From: Rothia gullae
GTDB lineage: Bacteria > Actinomycetota > Actinomycetes > Actinomycetales > Micrococcaceae
Direction of reading: 5' to 3'
NCBI RefSeq assembly: GCF_024294905.1
Contig: NZ_JANCOC010000001.1
Coordinates: 240,699-304,698 of the forward strand
Length of the DNA: 64,000 bases
The position numbers were made by a program, and so were the translations under genes. The notes beneath the pieces are model-generated. The model saw only the letters and a list, made by a program, of their open reading frames with translations, was not told the origin of the DNA and ran no database searches. This document shows positions 17,165-26,348 of the stretch, piece after piece (position 1 is the first letter of the stretch; each line of letters starts with the position of its first letter).

Positions 17165-18412
17165 ATGAGCGCAGAAACCAACCGTCAGAACGGCCGCGTC
17201 TACCTCGACCACGCCGCCACCACCGACGTACTGCCCGCCGCAATCGACGCCATGGTCGAACAGATGCGCAACGGCGGCAACCCCTCCTCCCTGCACGCCG
17301 TAGGACGCGATGCCCGCGCCACCGTCGAGTACGCCCGCGAACGCATCGCCCGCGCCATCGGAGCCGACCCCGCCGAGGTTATTTTCACCTCCGGCGGCAC
17401 CGAAGCGGACAACCTGGCCGTCAAGGGCATCTATTGGAAGCGCCGCGAAGAAGACCCGCAACGCACCCGAATTCTCGTCTCCTCCATCGAGCACCACGCC
17501 GTGGAAGAAACCTGCGAATGGCTCGAAAAGGCAGAAGGCGCGCAGCTCGAATGGATTCCCGTAGACGAGCACGGTAGCGTCAACCCGCAAACCGTCCGCG
17601 AACTCATCGAAAAGAACCCCGAAGACGTCGCGCTCGTGACCGTTATGTGGGCGAACAACGAGGTCGGTACCGTACAGCCCATCCCCGAAATTGCAGCCAT
17701 CGCCGCAGAATACGGTATTCCCGTGCACTCGGATGCGGTGCAGGCATTCGGCGCAATCCCCATTGATTTCCGCGCCAGCAAGGTAGCGACCCTCGCAATC
17801 TCCGGTCACAAAATCGGTGGGCCCATGGGCATCGGCGCGCTGGTAGCAACCCGCGCAGTGCAGATGACCCCCGTCCTGCACGGAGGCGGCCAGGAACGCT
17901 CCGTGCGCTCCGGCACCATCGATGCGCCCGCCATCGCAGGTTTCGCAGAGGCCACCGTGTACTCGGTACAGCACCTCGACAAAGAATCCGCCCGCATCGC
18001 CGCGCTACGCAACGAACTCGTCGCGGCAATTAGCGCGCTCATCCCGCAGGCGCACCTGAGCGGCGAAAACCCGCTCACCGAAGAATACCCGGGCCAGAAG
18101 CGACTGCCCGGCAACGCCCACTTCACCTTCGAAAACGCCGAAGGCGACACCCTGCTCTTCCTGCTGGACATGCAGGGCATCAGCAGCTCCACCGGCTCGG
18201 CCTGCAACGCCGGGGTGACCCGCCCCTCCCACGTGCTCATGGCAATGGGAATGGACGAAGACACCGCCCGCAGCGCCCAGCGATTCACCCTCGGCCACTC
18301 CACCACCGGAGCCGATATTGCACGCCTCATCGCGGCACTACCCGCCGCCTACGAACAGGCAGCAAAGGCGGGACTGTCTTCGCAACTGCCGGACGCCTCC
18401 CGCTGGCATTAG
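17165..18412 (+). CDS. Cysteine desulfurase (IscS/NifS type)
   Basis: 415 aa, a PLP enzyme that moves sulfur from cysteine to acceptors. Features: YLDHAATT at the N-terminus, FTSGGTEADNLAVKG, His-rich SSIEHHAVEE, the PLP lysine in ISGHKIGGPMG, and the active-site Cys in SSTGSACNAG. ATG with a strong AGGAGG. It precedes mnmA by 195 bp, the common actinobacterial pairing in which the desulfurase feeds sulfur to MnmA for tRNA 2-thiolation; it may also supply Fe-S assembly. Confidence 0.93.
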   Translation: MSAETNRQNGRVYLDHAATTDVLPAAIDAMVEQMRNGGNPSSLHAVGRDARATVEYARERIARAIGADPAEVIFTSGGTEADNLAVKGIYWKRREEDPQRTRILVSSIEHHAVEETCEWLEKAEGAQLEWIPVDEHGSVNPQTVRELIEKNPEDVALVTVMWANNEVGTVQPIPEIAAIAAEYGIPVHSDAVQAFGAIPIDFRASKVATLAISGHKIGGPMGIGALVATRAVQMTPVLHGGGQERSVRSGTIDAPAIAGFAEATVYSVQHLDKESARIAALRNELVAAISALIPQAHLSGENPLTEEYPGQKRLPGNAHFTFENAEGDTLLFLLDMQGISSSTGSACNAGVTRPSHVLMAMGMDEDTARSAQRFTLGHSTTGADIARLIAALPAAYEQAAKAGLSSQLPDASRWH

Positions 18413-18439
18413 AAATGCAGAAGAGAAGATACTGAACTG

Positions 18440-18483
18440 CCCTCAGCCTGCAATCTCAGCGTTCGCTGAGGGCTGGCTGAGGG
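18440..18483. promoter_or_regulatory. Nested hairpin between iscS-like gene and mnmA
   Basis: Outer arms CCCTCAGCC (18440-18448) and GGCTGAGGG (18475-18483) enclose a second perfect hairpin CTCAGCG TT CGCTGAG (18455-18470). There is no T-run, so this is not an ordinary terminator. It may be a processing, attenuation or binding structure. Confidence 0.5.
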
Positions 18484-18607
18484 TGCACTGCCCAATATCC
18501 AGCCGATTCCCTGCGTACAATGGGTAGCTACAGTAACGGAAAGTCCGCCCGCACACAGGGTACGCTCCGAACGTTCCTAGATGCTCAACACAACAGAAGG
18601 ATAGGCA

Positions 18608-19831
18608 GTGAAAATTCTTGCAGCTATGAGTGGCGGTGTTGACTCCGCAGTCGCCGCAGCCCGCGCCGTAGAAGCAGGACACGAAGTAGTCGGCGTTCAC
18701 CTAGCCCTATCCCGAATGCCCGGCACCCTACGTACCGGCTCCCGCGGCTGCTGCACCCTCGAAGACTCCATGGACGCCCGCCGCGTCTGCTCCCAGCTGG
18801 GCATCCCCTTCTTCGTCTGGGACTTCTCCGAACGCTTCAAGGAAGACGTCGTCGACGACTTCATCTCCGAATACGAAGCCGGACGAACCCCCAACCCCTG
18901 CATGCGCTGCAACGAAAAGATCAAGTTCGCCGCGCTACTCGAACGCGCCCTAGCGCTCGGCTTCGACGCCGTGGTGACCGGCCACTACGCCCGCGTCATC
19001 ACCACCGAAGAAGGCAACCGCGAACTGCACCGCGCCGCTGACTGGGCCAAGGACCAGTCCTACGTTCTCGGTGTGCTCACCCACGAACAGCTCAAGCATG
19101 CCTGGTTCCCCCTGGCGGACACCCCCTCCAAGGCGCAGGTGCGTGCGGAGGCGGCAGAGCGCGGCTTCTCCGTGGCGAAGAAGCCCGACTCCTACGACAT
19201 CTGCTTCATCCCCGAAGGTGATACCCGCGCCTGGCTGGGCGACCATATCAAGATGCGCCCCGGCCTCATCAAAGACACCCACGGCAAGGTGCTCGGCGAA
19301 CACCCCGGCGCGCAGGCATACACCGTAGGCCAGCGCAAGGGCCTGGCACTGGGCCGCCCCGCCGCCGACGGTAAGCCCCGCTTCGTGCTGGAGGTGCGCC
19401 CCAAGGAAAATGAAGTCATCGTCGGCTCCCGCGAGCTACTTGCCGTGCACGAAATCCGCGGTATCCGCGCCACCTGGGCGGGCGTCCCTGTGGAACAGGT
19501 GGTACGCTTCCTGGAAGAGCCCGCACAGGCCGGCGCCCGCAGTGAAGAGTTTGAGGTGACCGCACAGGTGCGCGCACATGCCGACCCGGTCCGCGCCAAG
19601 GCGTACATGACTTGGGCACCCGACCCCGAAACTGAAGAAGAAGGCGCGTTGCGCCTGGAAACCGTAGTGCGCCTACTGGATCCGCTCTCCGGCGTGGCGC
19701 CCGGCCAGACCATGGTGCTCTACCAGGGCACCCGCGTACTGGGCCAGTCCACCATCGCCCGCGCCTACTCGCTGGACCGCGAAGACATTCAGGAAACCCT
19801 GTCTGCCGGCGCCTCAACCAGCACCGAATAG
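18608..19831 (+). CDS. mnmA: tRNA-specific 2-thiouridylase MnmA
   Basis: 407 aa from a GTG at 18608, 6 nt after AGAAGGA. It has the N-type ATP pyrophosphatase loop [13 protein letters not shown], the catalytic Cys in [18 protein letters not shown], and the partner Cys in [11 protein letters not shown]. It thiolates U34 of tRNA Glu, Gln and Lys using persulfide from the upstream cysteine desulfurase. Slightly longer than many MnmA (360-380 aa) because of an acidic insertion near residue 340. Confidence 0.95.
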   Translation: MKILAAMSGGVDSAVAAARAVEAGHEVVGVHLALSRMPGTLRTGSRGCCTLEDSMDARRVCSQLGIPFFVWDFSERFKEDVVDDFISEYEAGRTPNPCMRCNEKIKFAALLERALALGFDAVVTGHYARVITTEEGNRELHRAADWAKDQSYVLGVLTHEQLKHAWFPLADTPSKAQVRAEAAERGFSVAKKPDSYDICFIPEGDTRAWLGDHIKMRPGLIKDTHGKVLGEHPGAQAYTVGQRKGLALGRPAADGKPRFVLEVRPKENEVIVGSRELLAVHEIRGIRATWAGVPVEQVVRFLEEPAQAGARSEEFEVTAQVRAHADPVRAKAYMTWAPDPETEEEGALRLETVVRLLDPLSGVAPGQTMVLYQGTRVLGQSTIARAYSLDREDIQETLSAGASTSTE

Positions 19832-19932
19832 CCGCACCAAGTAGCCGCTCACCCCGCTATTGCCAACCGTTGCCGCAACATCCTGCTTGGGCGCAACGCA
19901 CAGAAGACCACAACCGAACTGAGGAGAAACCG

Positions 19933-20322
19933 ATGACTGCCGAAAACACTTCCTGCGAATTTGACCCCCACGCCACTTCCATGGGTGATGAAGTCGCACC
20001 GGAGGTCTACGAGGAGCTCTTCGCTATGCGCCGCTCCATCGACAACTTCGATGCAGCGTTGGTGCACATCCTCGCGGAGCGTTTTCAGGCAACTAAGCGC
20101 GTCGGCATCCTGAAGGCTGAGCACAACCTGCCCGCCGGCGACCCCGGCCGTGAAGAGGCGCAGATTGCTCGCCTGCGTGCCATGGCGAAGGAATCCAGCC
20201 TCGACCCGGAATTCGCGGAGAAGTTCCTGAACTTCATCATCTCTGAGGTTATTCGCCACCATGTGCGTATCGCGAACGAGCACGCTGAACAGGACGAAGA
20301 GACTGAAAAGTCTGAAAGCTAA
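19933..20322 (+). CDS. Chorismate mutase (AroQ type)
   Basis: 129 aa, with a three-helix AroQ fold: MRRSIDNFDAALVHILAERF, then KRVGILKAEHNLPAGDPGRE and a long C-terminal helix. The Arg, Lys and Glu residues of the active site are in these segments. It converts chorismate to prephenate for Phe and Tyr synthesis. ATG at 19933 follows GAGGAGAAACCG; the longer open frame lacks a ribosome-binding site. An acidic tail (about 15 residues) follows the domain. Confidence 0.88.
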   Translation: MTAENTSCEFDPHATSMGDEVAPEVYEELFAMRRSIDNFDAALVHILAERFQATKRVGILKAEHNLPAGDPGREEAQIARLRAMAKESSLDPEFAEKFLNFIISEVIRHHVRIANEHAEQDEETEKSES

Positions 20323-20472
20323 GCGTCTGAAAAGCTAAGACTTTCTGAAGGCCCATCCTCTCCGAGATCTCAGCTTCTTCGCAAGCCCCGCTCTCATCCG
20401 TGCTGATCTTTCATCGTGCTGAGCTTCGACCTACCCGCTCTGATCCCTAACCCGTCTTAACCTCACCCGTTT

Positions 20473-21780
20473 ATGCCCCCTCGATCTTCCTCCCGCCAGA
20501 ATGCCCGCACCGAACCGGTGCCGGAGCGCCTGCTGTTGCCCGGTGAGTACCGCGCTCCCGAAGGGGACGAACTGACCGAGCAGGACCTTGCCGCGCTCGC
20601 CACTGAGCGTCCGCTGGTGCGTGCTAGCGGTCGAGGCGAATTTCCCGGCGATGATTTGGCGGAGGCTATGTCCCGTGTAGAAGGCGAGCTGGGTTCTCCT
20701 CACCTGCCGTTCCTGCCGCATCTGCCGGCGCTGGGCTGGCGGAGTACTCCTCTGGCACGCACCCTGGTGGTGTGCGAGGGACTTGCCTTTGACGGTGCCT
20801 CGTTTGGCTGGCGCATGGTGCATAGCGGCGGCAGGGGAGCGCGCGAGTCTGCCCTGGCGCAGGATCGTCTGCTCTCCGATATCAACCTTCTAGCTGACCG
20901 TGTGGGCGCGCAGAAGAAGAGGTTTACCTTCGGTGTTGAGGGCGGCGCTGCGGTGTATAAGATTCAGCTGGTTGGTCCGCTGACCCTCGCAGCCAGCATC
21001 TACCTACCCGGCGGCGAGCGTGCTATCAGTGATGCAGGGGCGAGCCGTGACTTGCTGGAATCGTTCCTGGAGGGCTTGGAGCGTTGGGCGGAGTCTCTGC
21101 GGGAGGCCCTACAGGCTCCCCAGGCGCTGATCGCCGTGCAACTGGACGAGTCAGAGTTTCAGCGTCTGATGGAGGGGGCCATTCCTACCGTGAGTGGTTT
21201 CCGCTCCCTGTCGGCGTTGCAACCTCACTACTATCAGCAGGTGTACCGTCGGGTGGCGGAGCGTTTTGCTGAACTAAATCTGCAGCTCATCCTGGATGTG
21301 GACGGCACCGCGCTCAAACCGGTGCAGGAGCTGAAGCTTCTGACCCAGCCTCGTCCCGCCCTTGACACTTTGGCGCTGTTGAAAGCTATGCAGGTTGAGG
21401 ATGCCGCTCCCTGCGCTTTGCTGTTGCATCCTGACCGTGCCCGTTTGAAGGGGGCGGGCATGTTGCAGGTTCCGCTGCTGAGCGATCCTCATTCCTGGGA
21501 ACCTGTGGCGCAGCTTTTGGAGGCGCGGGCTCAGTTGTGGCTGCCGGTGGTGACTTCTGCACGGGTTCCTGATCAGGTGCGCCGCCTGTACAGCCTGTGG
21601 CGTGAGGTTGGTCTTGAGCCGACGCAGTTGAATTCGGTGGGTTTGATGGCCGATGAGCGCCTGCAAACGGGTTCGGCGCCTTCTGCATCTACCCCGGGTA
21701 TGGTGAGTGTGCTGGATGCCACGGCTTCGCTGGCTCGGGTGACAGAGTGTGCCCGTGCATTGGCTGAGTGCGCGGTATGA
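20473..21780 (+). CDS. MetE/UROD-like protein (methionine synthase-like)
   Basis: 435 aa, resembling the actinobacterial family annotated as 'methionine synthase' that usually sits with iscS and mnmA (Rv3015c-like). Visible features are the N-terminal substrate barrel pattern (GELGSPHLPFLPHLPALGW), a central QLVGPLTLAASIYL strand and a LIAVQLDESEFQRL segment as in UROD/MetE barrels. The zinc Cys and His ligands of true MetE are not evident, so methionine synthesis is doubtful. No clear ribosome-binding site; possibly leaderless or with a different start. Confidence 0.7.
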   Translation: MPPRSSSRQNARTEPVPERLLLPGEYRAPEGDELTEQDLAALATERPLVRASGRGEFPGDDLAEAMSRVEGELGSPHLPFLPHLPALGWRSTPLARTLVVCEGLAFDGASFGWRMVHSGGRGARESALAQDRLLSDINLLADRVGAQKKRFTFGVEGGAAVYKIQLVGPLTLAASIYLPGGERAISDAGASRDLLESFLEGLERWAESLREALQAPQALIAVQLDESEFQRLMEGAIPTVSGFRSLSALQPHYYQQVYRRVAERFAELNLQLILDVDGTALKPVQELKLLTQPRPALDTLALLKAMQVEDAAPCALLLHPDRARLKGAGMLQVPLLSDPHSWEPVAQLLEARAQLWLPVVTSARVPDQVRRLYSLWREVGLEPTQLNSVGLMADERLQTGSAPSASTPGMVSVLDATASLARVTECARALAECAV

Positions 21781-21835
21781 TTAGAAAATCAGCTTTTTTA
21801 TGTGAGTATTTACGACAATTCTTTAGGGAGGTACT

Positions 21836-22537
21836 GTGAGCGCAAGCGCCGCACACACCATTTTGGTGGTTGATGACGATGATGCTCTGGCGGAAATGAT
21901 CGGCCTCGTGCTCGCGCAAGAGGGCTTTAATGCTGTTTTCTGCGAAAATGGCGGCCGCGCTTTTGAAATTTTTATGCGCTCCACTCCCGATTTGGTGCTT
22001 TTAGATTTGATGCTTCCTGGCATGAACGGTATTGAAGTCTGCCAGCAAATTCGCCGCTCTTCTAATGTGCCGATTATTATGTTGACCGCTAAAAGCGACA
22101 CTGAAGATGTTGTGAAGGGTCTTGAGGCTGGCGCTGATGATTACATCGCTAAGCCTTTTAAGCACGCTGAGCTTTTGGCGCGTATTCGCACTCGTTTGCG
22201 TCCGCGTGAGAGCCGCCAGCTGGTAGTGTCCATTGGCGATATTGTCATGGATATGGATGGTCGTACCGTCAAGTACCACAGCACTGAGGTTCCCATGACT
22301 CCTCTGGAGTTTGACCTGCTGGCTGCGCTGGTGCGCCACCCCGGTCAGGCATTGAGCCGTCATGAACTGTTGGACATGGTTTGGGGCTACACTGATGTGA
22401 GCGATTCTCTGGTAAACGTGCATGTCCAGCGCCTGCGCGCTAAGTTCGATGAGCTGGGTGTGGAGCGTTTTATTCAGACTGTTCGCGGTGTTGGCTACAA
22501 GATTCCGGCCGAGCTGGTGGGGTCTTCCGGTAGCTAA
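21836..22537 (+). CDS. mtrA: Response regulator MtrA
   Basis: 233 aa from a GTG at 21836 after AGGGAGG. Receiver domain (1-120) with the acidic pocket VVDDDD, phospho-acceptor Asp57 in LLDLMLPGMNG, Thr in MLTAKS and Lys in IAKPFKHAE. An OmpR-type winged helix follows (about 135-228; HVQRLRAKFDE, VRGVGYK). MtrA controls cell-wall hydrolases, division and osmotic response genes in Actinobacteria. It is the first gene of mtrA-mtrB, with lpqB downstream. Confidence 0.96.
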   Translation: MSASAAHTILVVDDDDALAEMIGLVLAQEGFNAVFCENGGRAFEIFMRSTPDLVLLDLMLPGMNGIEVCQQIRRSSNVPIIMLTAKSDTEDVVKGLEAGADDYIAKPFKHAELLARIRTRLRPRESRQLVVSIGDIVMDMDGRTVKYHSTEVPMTPLEFDLLAALVRHPGQALSRHELLDMVWGYTDVSDSLVNVHVQRLRAKFDELGVERFIQTVRGVGYKIPAELVGSSGS

Positions 22538-22571
22538 GCGGAAGCTATTCATAGGCGAAGGGATAACCTGA

Positions 22572-24323
22572 TTGTCTGTTGCGAAGTCGAGCCATGAGCA
22601 CGGCGCTTTGACGGCGGAGGCGATAGCCTCCGCCTCTTCGCGTACCAGCCCATCTAAGCCGCGTAAGGCGCAGAAGCAGGGTAAGAGCCTGCCTCATCGT
22701 ATTCAGCGTCTGTGGAAGGAATCCCTGCAATTCCGTGCTCTTGGTACTGCGGGCATCATGATGTTCCTGAGCTTCTTGATGGTGGGTTGGTCCTTGTCGA
22801 GCCAGATTGCGACGAGTCTTTTTGAGAATCAGAAGGCTCAGGCGCTGGAGGAATCGACGAGCGGTTTCCGTAACGTTCAGAGTGTGCTGGACTCCTCTGA
22901 AGCTCGTAGTGATAGCGAAATTCGCCGTAACGTGAGCCGTACTCTGACCATTCTTGACGCGGGCGGTTCGGGTAAGCGCAATTGGGTTCTTGTGCCTTTG
23001 GAAGGTCAAGGTAAACAGGGTTTTATTCCTGAGCAGAGTAGTAATAATTCTTTGAATTCTTCGAGCATTCCGAATGATTTTAAAGAAACTGTTCGTGATA
23101 AGAATGGTGTTTTTTGGCAGACGTCTACGGTGACTACTGTTGAAAATAACCGTGAGCGTACTTATCCGGTGCTTATTGTTGGTACCCATATTTCTATTGC
23201 GCAGAACCCTAATTACGGTTTGTTCCTTGTGTACGATATGACGGATTCTTCCGCCACGATTGCGCATATTAATTTTGTTCTTTTTGGTGGTTTTTGTGCA
23301 CTGCTTGCTGTGGTGCTTTCTGTGGTGTGGATTGTGACTCGTTTAGTGGTCCGCCCGATTACTCAGACCGCTATTACTGCTGAGAAGCTGGCTGCCGGTG
23401 ACCTGGACCAGCGTGTGTCTGTGTACGGTGAGCATCAGGCGGCTCGTTTGGGGTATTCCTTCAACCTGATGGTTGACTCGCTGCAGGAGAAGATTGTTCA
23501 GCTGGAGCGCCTGTCGACTCTGCAGCAGCGATTTGTTTCTGACGTTTCGCACGAGTTGCGTACCCCGCTGGCGACGGTGCGTTTGGGTACGGAGTTTCTG
23601 TACGATTCGCGTGGAGATATGGAGCGGAAGTTGAGCCGCACCGTGGAGCTTCTGCACGATCAGGTGGATCGTTTCCAGTCGATGCTTTCTGACCTGCTGG
23701 AGATTTCCCGTTTCGATGCCGGTAGCGCAATGCTGACCATCGACACTGAAGACTTTATGCGTATTCTGTCGAATATTCTGCAGGAGGCTTTGCCGCACCT
23801 GGAGCGTACGAACACGAAGCTGAACGTGCATACGAGCCATGAAAGCATCATGGTGGATATGGACCGCGTTCGTATTGAGCATGTGCTACGTAACCTGCTG
23901 TACAACGCGATCGAGCACGGCGAGTCCCGACCGATTGACGTGTACGTGGGTGTGAACACCACGAACCTGGGCGTTGCGGTGCGTGACCACGGTATCGGTC
24001 TGTCTGAGGATGAGGCCGTTCAGGTGTTCAACCGTTTCTGGCGTGCTGATACTTCGCGTAAGCGCACCCTGGGCGGTACCGGTCTGGGCTTGTCGATCGC
24101 TGCTGAGGATGTGCGTCTGCACGGCGGCACGATTGAGGTGTGGGGTGAGAAGGGCCGCGGTGCCTGCTTCACGATGAACCTGCCGCTGGTGCACGGCGCG
24201 CCTTTGGGCGAGTCGCCGGTCCTGGTGACCGGTGAGCATGAGGCGAGGGCGCACCATTCGGTAATGGCTAAGGATACGCTACCGGCTATTTCTCCTCGTG
24301 TGAATGTGGAGGATGGCGCTTAG
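22572..24323 (+). CDS. mtrB: Sensor histidine kinase MtrB
   Basis: 583 aa from a TTG at 22572 (GAAGGG 9 nt upstream). Cytoplasmic Ser/Lys-rich start, transmembrane helix (about 57-80), extracytoplasmic sensor region, second helix (about 233-258), HAMP domain, HisKA with the phospho-His in SDVSHELRTPLATV, and HATPase with GIGLSEDEAVQVF and GGTGLGLSIA. It phosphorylates MtrA. The MtrB-LpqB interaction known in mycobacteria fits the gene order here. Confidence 0.95.
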   Translation: MSVAKSSHEHGALTAEAIASASSRTSPSKPRKAQKQGKSLPHRIQRLWKESLQFRALGTAGIMMFLSFLMVGWSLSSQIATSLFENQKAQALEESTSGFRNVQSVLDSSEARSDSEIRRNVSRTLTILDAGGSGKRNWVLVPLEGQGKQGFIPEQSSNNSLNSSSIPNDFKETVRDKNGVFWQTSTVTTVENNRERTYPVLIVGTHISIAQNPNYGLFLVYDMTDSSATIAHINFVLFGGFCALLAVVLSVVWIVTRLVVRPITQTAITAEKLAAGDLDQRVSVYGEHQAARLGYSFNLMVDSLQEKIVQLERLSTLQQRFVSDVSHELRTPLATVRLGTEFLYDSRGDMERKLSRTVELLHDQVDRFQSMLSDLLEISRFDAGSAMLTIDTEDFMRILSNILQEALPHLERTNTKLNVHTSHESIMVDMDRVRIEHVLRNLLYNAIEHGESRPIDVYVGVNTTNLGVAVRDHGIGLSEDEAVQVFNRFWRADTSRKRTLGGTGLGLSIAAEDVRLHGGTIEVWGEKGRGACFTMNLPLVHGAPLGESPVLVTGEHEARAHHSVMAKDTLPAISPRVNVEDGA

Positions 24324-24485
24324 TGGTGCGCACCGACAGGCATTATGCATAGTAATGGCGGCAGAGTTTGAAACTGGTGGGAAGCTCCACGAATGAGTGC
24401 GGGTTTTCCTGCCGGGTGTAAGGGTTTTCAGCTCTGTCCAGGTTTGGGTGCTGGTGTTATGCTATGAGCATTTGCGCTTATCCTT

Positions 24486-24514
24486 GAATATTTGCACTGG
24501 CAAACCAGTACAAT
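24486..24514 (+). promoter_or_regulatory. Possible lpqB promoter with overlapping operator dyad
   Basis: TTGAAT (24484-24489 region) precedes TACAAT at 24509-24514 with a long spacer of about 19. A perfect dyad ACTGG CAAA CCAGT (24496-24509) touches the -10 box. It lies in the 282-bp gap between mtrB and lpqB. Confidence 0.4.
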
Positions 24515-24605
24515 CAAGGCAGATATGTTTTCACTCCGTTGCGATGGCCTGCAACGTTAGATAGTGGATTCTTGTCGATGTTCGTAGAGGAAGGTTAAGA
24601 CCTCC

Positions 24606-26312
24606 ATGTCTCACAGAGCTATTGTTTCTCGACGCGCCGCGCTGTCTTTGGGGACGGTGTCTTTGGTGACGCTCGTGATCTCTTGTGCTGGTCTTCCTTC
24701 GAATGCTCGAGTGACTCAGCACAGTAGCGACCTGGATATGAAGAGCACCAATACCTCGCCCGCACGTGCTCCCGGACCGCTGGCTGGTGCGACTCCCGAG
24801 GCGATTATTGAGGGTTTCGTGCGTGCCGGTGCGGACAGCATCGATAACTATGCGGTGGCGCGCCAGTATTTGAGCTCTTCTTTTGCGGGTCGTTGGAACC
24901 CGATTGGTACCACCCGCGTGTACCGTAATACGGTGCAGGCGCGTAGTGACGATAGCGGTAATGCTGAGGGCGTGTACCATGTGCGTTTCCAGCAGACCGC
25001 TACGGTGAGCAGCCAGGGTATTACGAGCACCTTCCCGGAGGCCCAGATTGAGACCCATGATTTCAAGATGGTCATGGAGGACAATCAGTGGCGTATTAGC
25101 TCCGGCCTGGATGGTCTGTGGCTGGACGGCGCCGAGTTTGAGCGTGTGTTTAGCCCGTGCCGCCTGTATTTCTATGATCGTGCGTTCCGTTATGCTGTGC
25201 CGGATATTCGCTGGTTCCCGCATACGGACCGCTATTTTGAGTTGCTGGTGCGTACTCTGATGGCTGGCCCGGCGTCCTATTTGAAGGATGTCGCGTTCTC
25301 GGCATTGAATGAGTCGATGAGCCTTGAGACCGCTAACATGAGCGATAACCAGGATGTGCTGGTTCGACTCTCGGGTGAGCACCTGGACGATAACCGTTTG
25401 GCACGTGTGCGTGAGCAGATTATGCACGGCTTGGAGAACTTCTCGGGTCTGGGCAAGACCGAGGTTTTCTATAACGGCACTCTGATTCCTGAGAACGCGC
25501 CGAACGGCTTTTCTGCGGTGAGGCTGAACCCGGGTGTTCCTGCCCGCACGGTTGCTATTAATTTGAACGGCCAGATGGTGGCGCGTGATGACTATATGAG
25601 CAATGCGGGTGAGCAGTTGCTTCTGCGTGGCGTGACCCAGTTGAGTTCCCCTGCGATGGGCTATTCTGCGGATGTTTATGCCTGCTTGGCGAATGATGCC
25701 GCGAGCCTGTACACGGTGTATCAGGGTACTGCCCGCCGCGTGTGGCAGAGTACCGCTCTGACTGCTCCCAGTTTTGATGCGTATGGCTGGGTGTGGGCTG
25801 CCGATGGTGAGGGTACTATTCGTGCCTTCAAGCCGGATTCTGAGGATGCAACCGAGCGTGAGCGCGGTGTTGATATTGGTCTGTCCTGGCAACGTAATTT
25901 GAGCTTTACGAGCGTGAACGTTTCGCACGATGGTGCGCGCATGGCGATTGGGGCGTCTACTGAGGGTGCGTCGGCTGTGATTATTTCCGGTATTGTGCGT
26001 GATGATGCCGGTAAGCCTTTGCGTCTGACGGAGATGGTGCGTCTGAGTTCTTCTGTGACTCCGCGTAATGCCCGTTGGGCTGGCGACCAGAGCGTTGTGG
26101 TGGTGAACGTGAAGAACGGTGAGTCTGAGGTGATTTCCCTCAGCGGTGAAGAGACGAAGCTGGACCGTTTGGATGGTGTGATGACCATTTCGACGGCGGA
26201 TAATACGTCGAATATTATTGCTCACCGTTCTGACGGTTCGTGCTACCTGATGGAGGAGCGCGGCTGGATTCGTCTGGATACGACTCTGCACGAGATTAGT
26301 TACGCCGGTTAG
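24606..26312 (+). CDS. lpqB: Lipoprotein LpqB
   Basis: 568 aa. Signal peptide with lipobox LVISC, so lipidation at Cys27 is expected. A GerMN domain (about 200-300) is followed by a C-terminal beta-propeller-like region with repeated YSADVYACLAND-type strands. LpqB acts outside the membrane with MtrB to tune MtrA signalling. Gene order mtrA-mtrB-lpqB is conserved in Actinobacteria. ATG after GAGGAAGG. Confidence 0.93.
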   Translation: MSHRAIVSRRAALSLGTVSLVTLVISCAGLPSNARVTQHSSDLDMKSTNTSPARAPGPLAGATPEAIIEGFVRAGADSIDNYAVARQYLSSSFAGRWNPIGTTRVYRNTVQARSDDSGNAEGVYHVRFQQTATVSSQGITSTFPEAQIETHDFKMVMEDNQWRISSGLDGLWLDGAEFERVFSPCRLYFYDRAFRYAVPDIRWFPHTDRYFELLVRTLMAGPASYLKDVAFSALNESMSLETANMSDNQDVLVRLSGEHLDDNRLARVREQIMHGLENFSGLGKTEVFYNGTLIPENAPNGFSAVRLNPGVPARTVAINLNGQMVARDDYMSNAGEQLLLRGVTQLSSPAMGYSADVYACLANDAASLYTVYQGTARRVWQSTALTAPSFDAYGWVWAADGEGTIRAFKPDSEDATERERGVDIGLSWQRNLSFTSVNVSHDGARMAIGASTEGASAVIISGIVRDDAGKPLRLTEMVRLSSSVTPRNARWAGDQSVVVVNVKNGESEVISLSGEETKLDRLDGVMTISTADNTSNIIAHRSDGSCYLMEERGWIRLDTTLHEISYAG

Positions 26313-26348
26313 CCTCGGGTAGGCGCGAGTGAGGAAAGGGTACTTTCG

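Noticed and set aside
24531..26291. 586-codon minus frame opposite lpqB
   Set aside because: Shadow of lpqB; Arg/Thr/Asn-rich translation without motifs.
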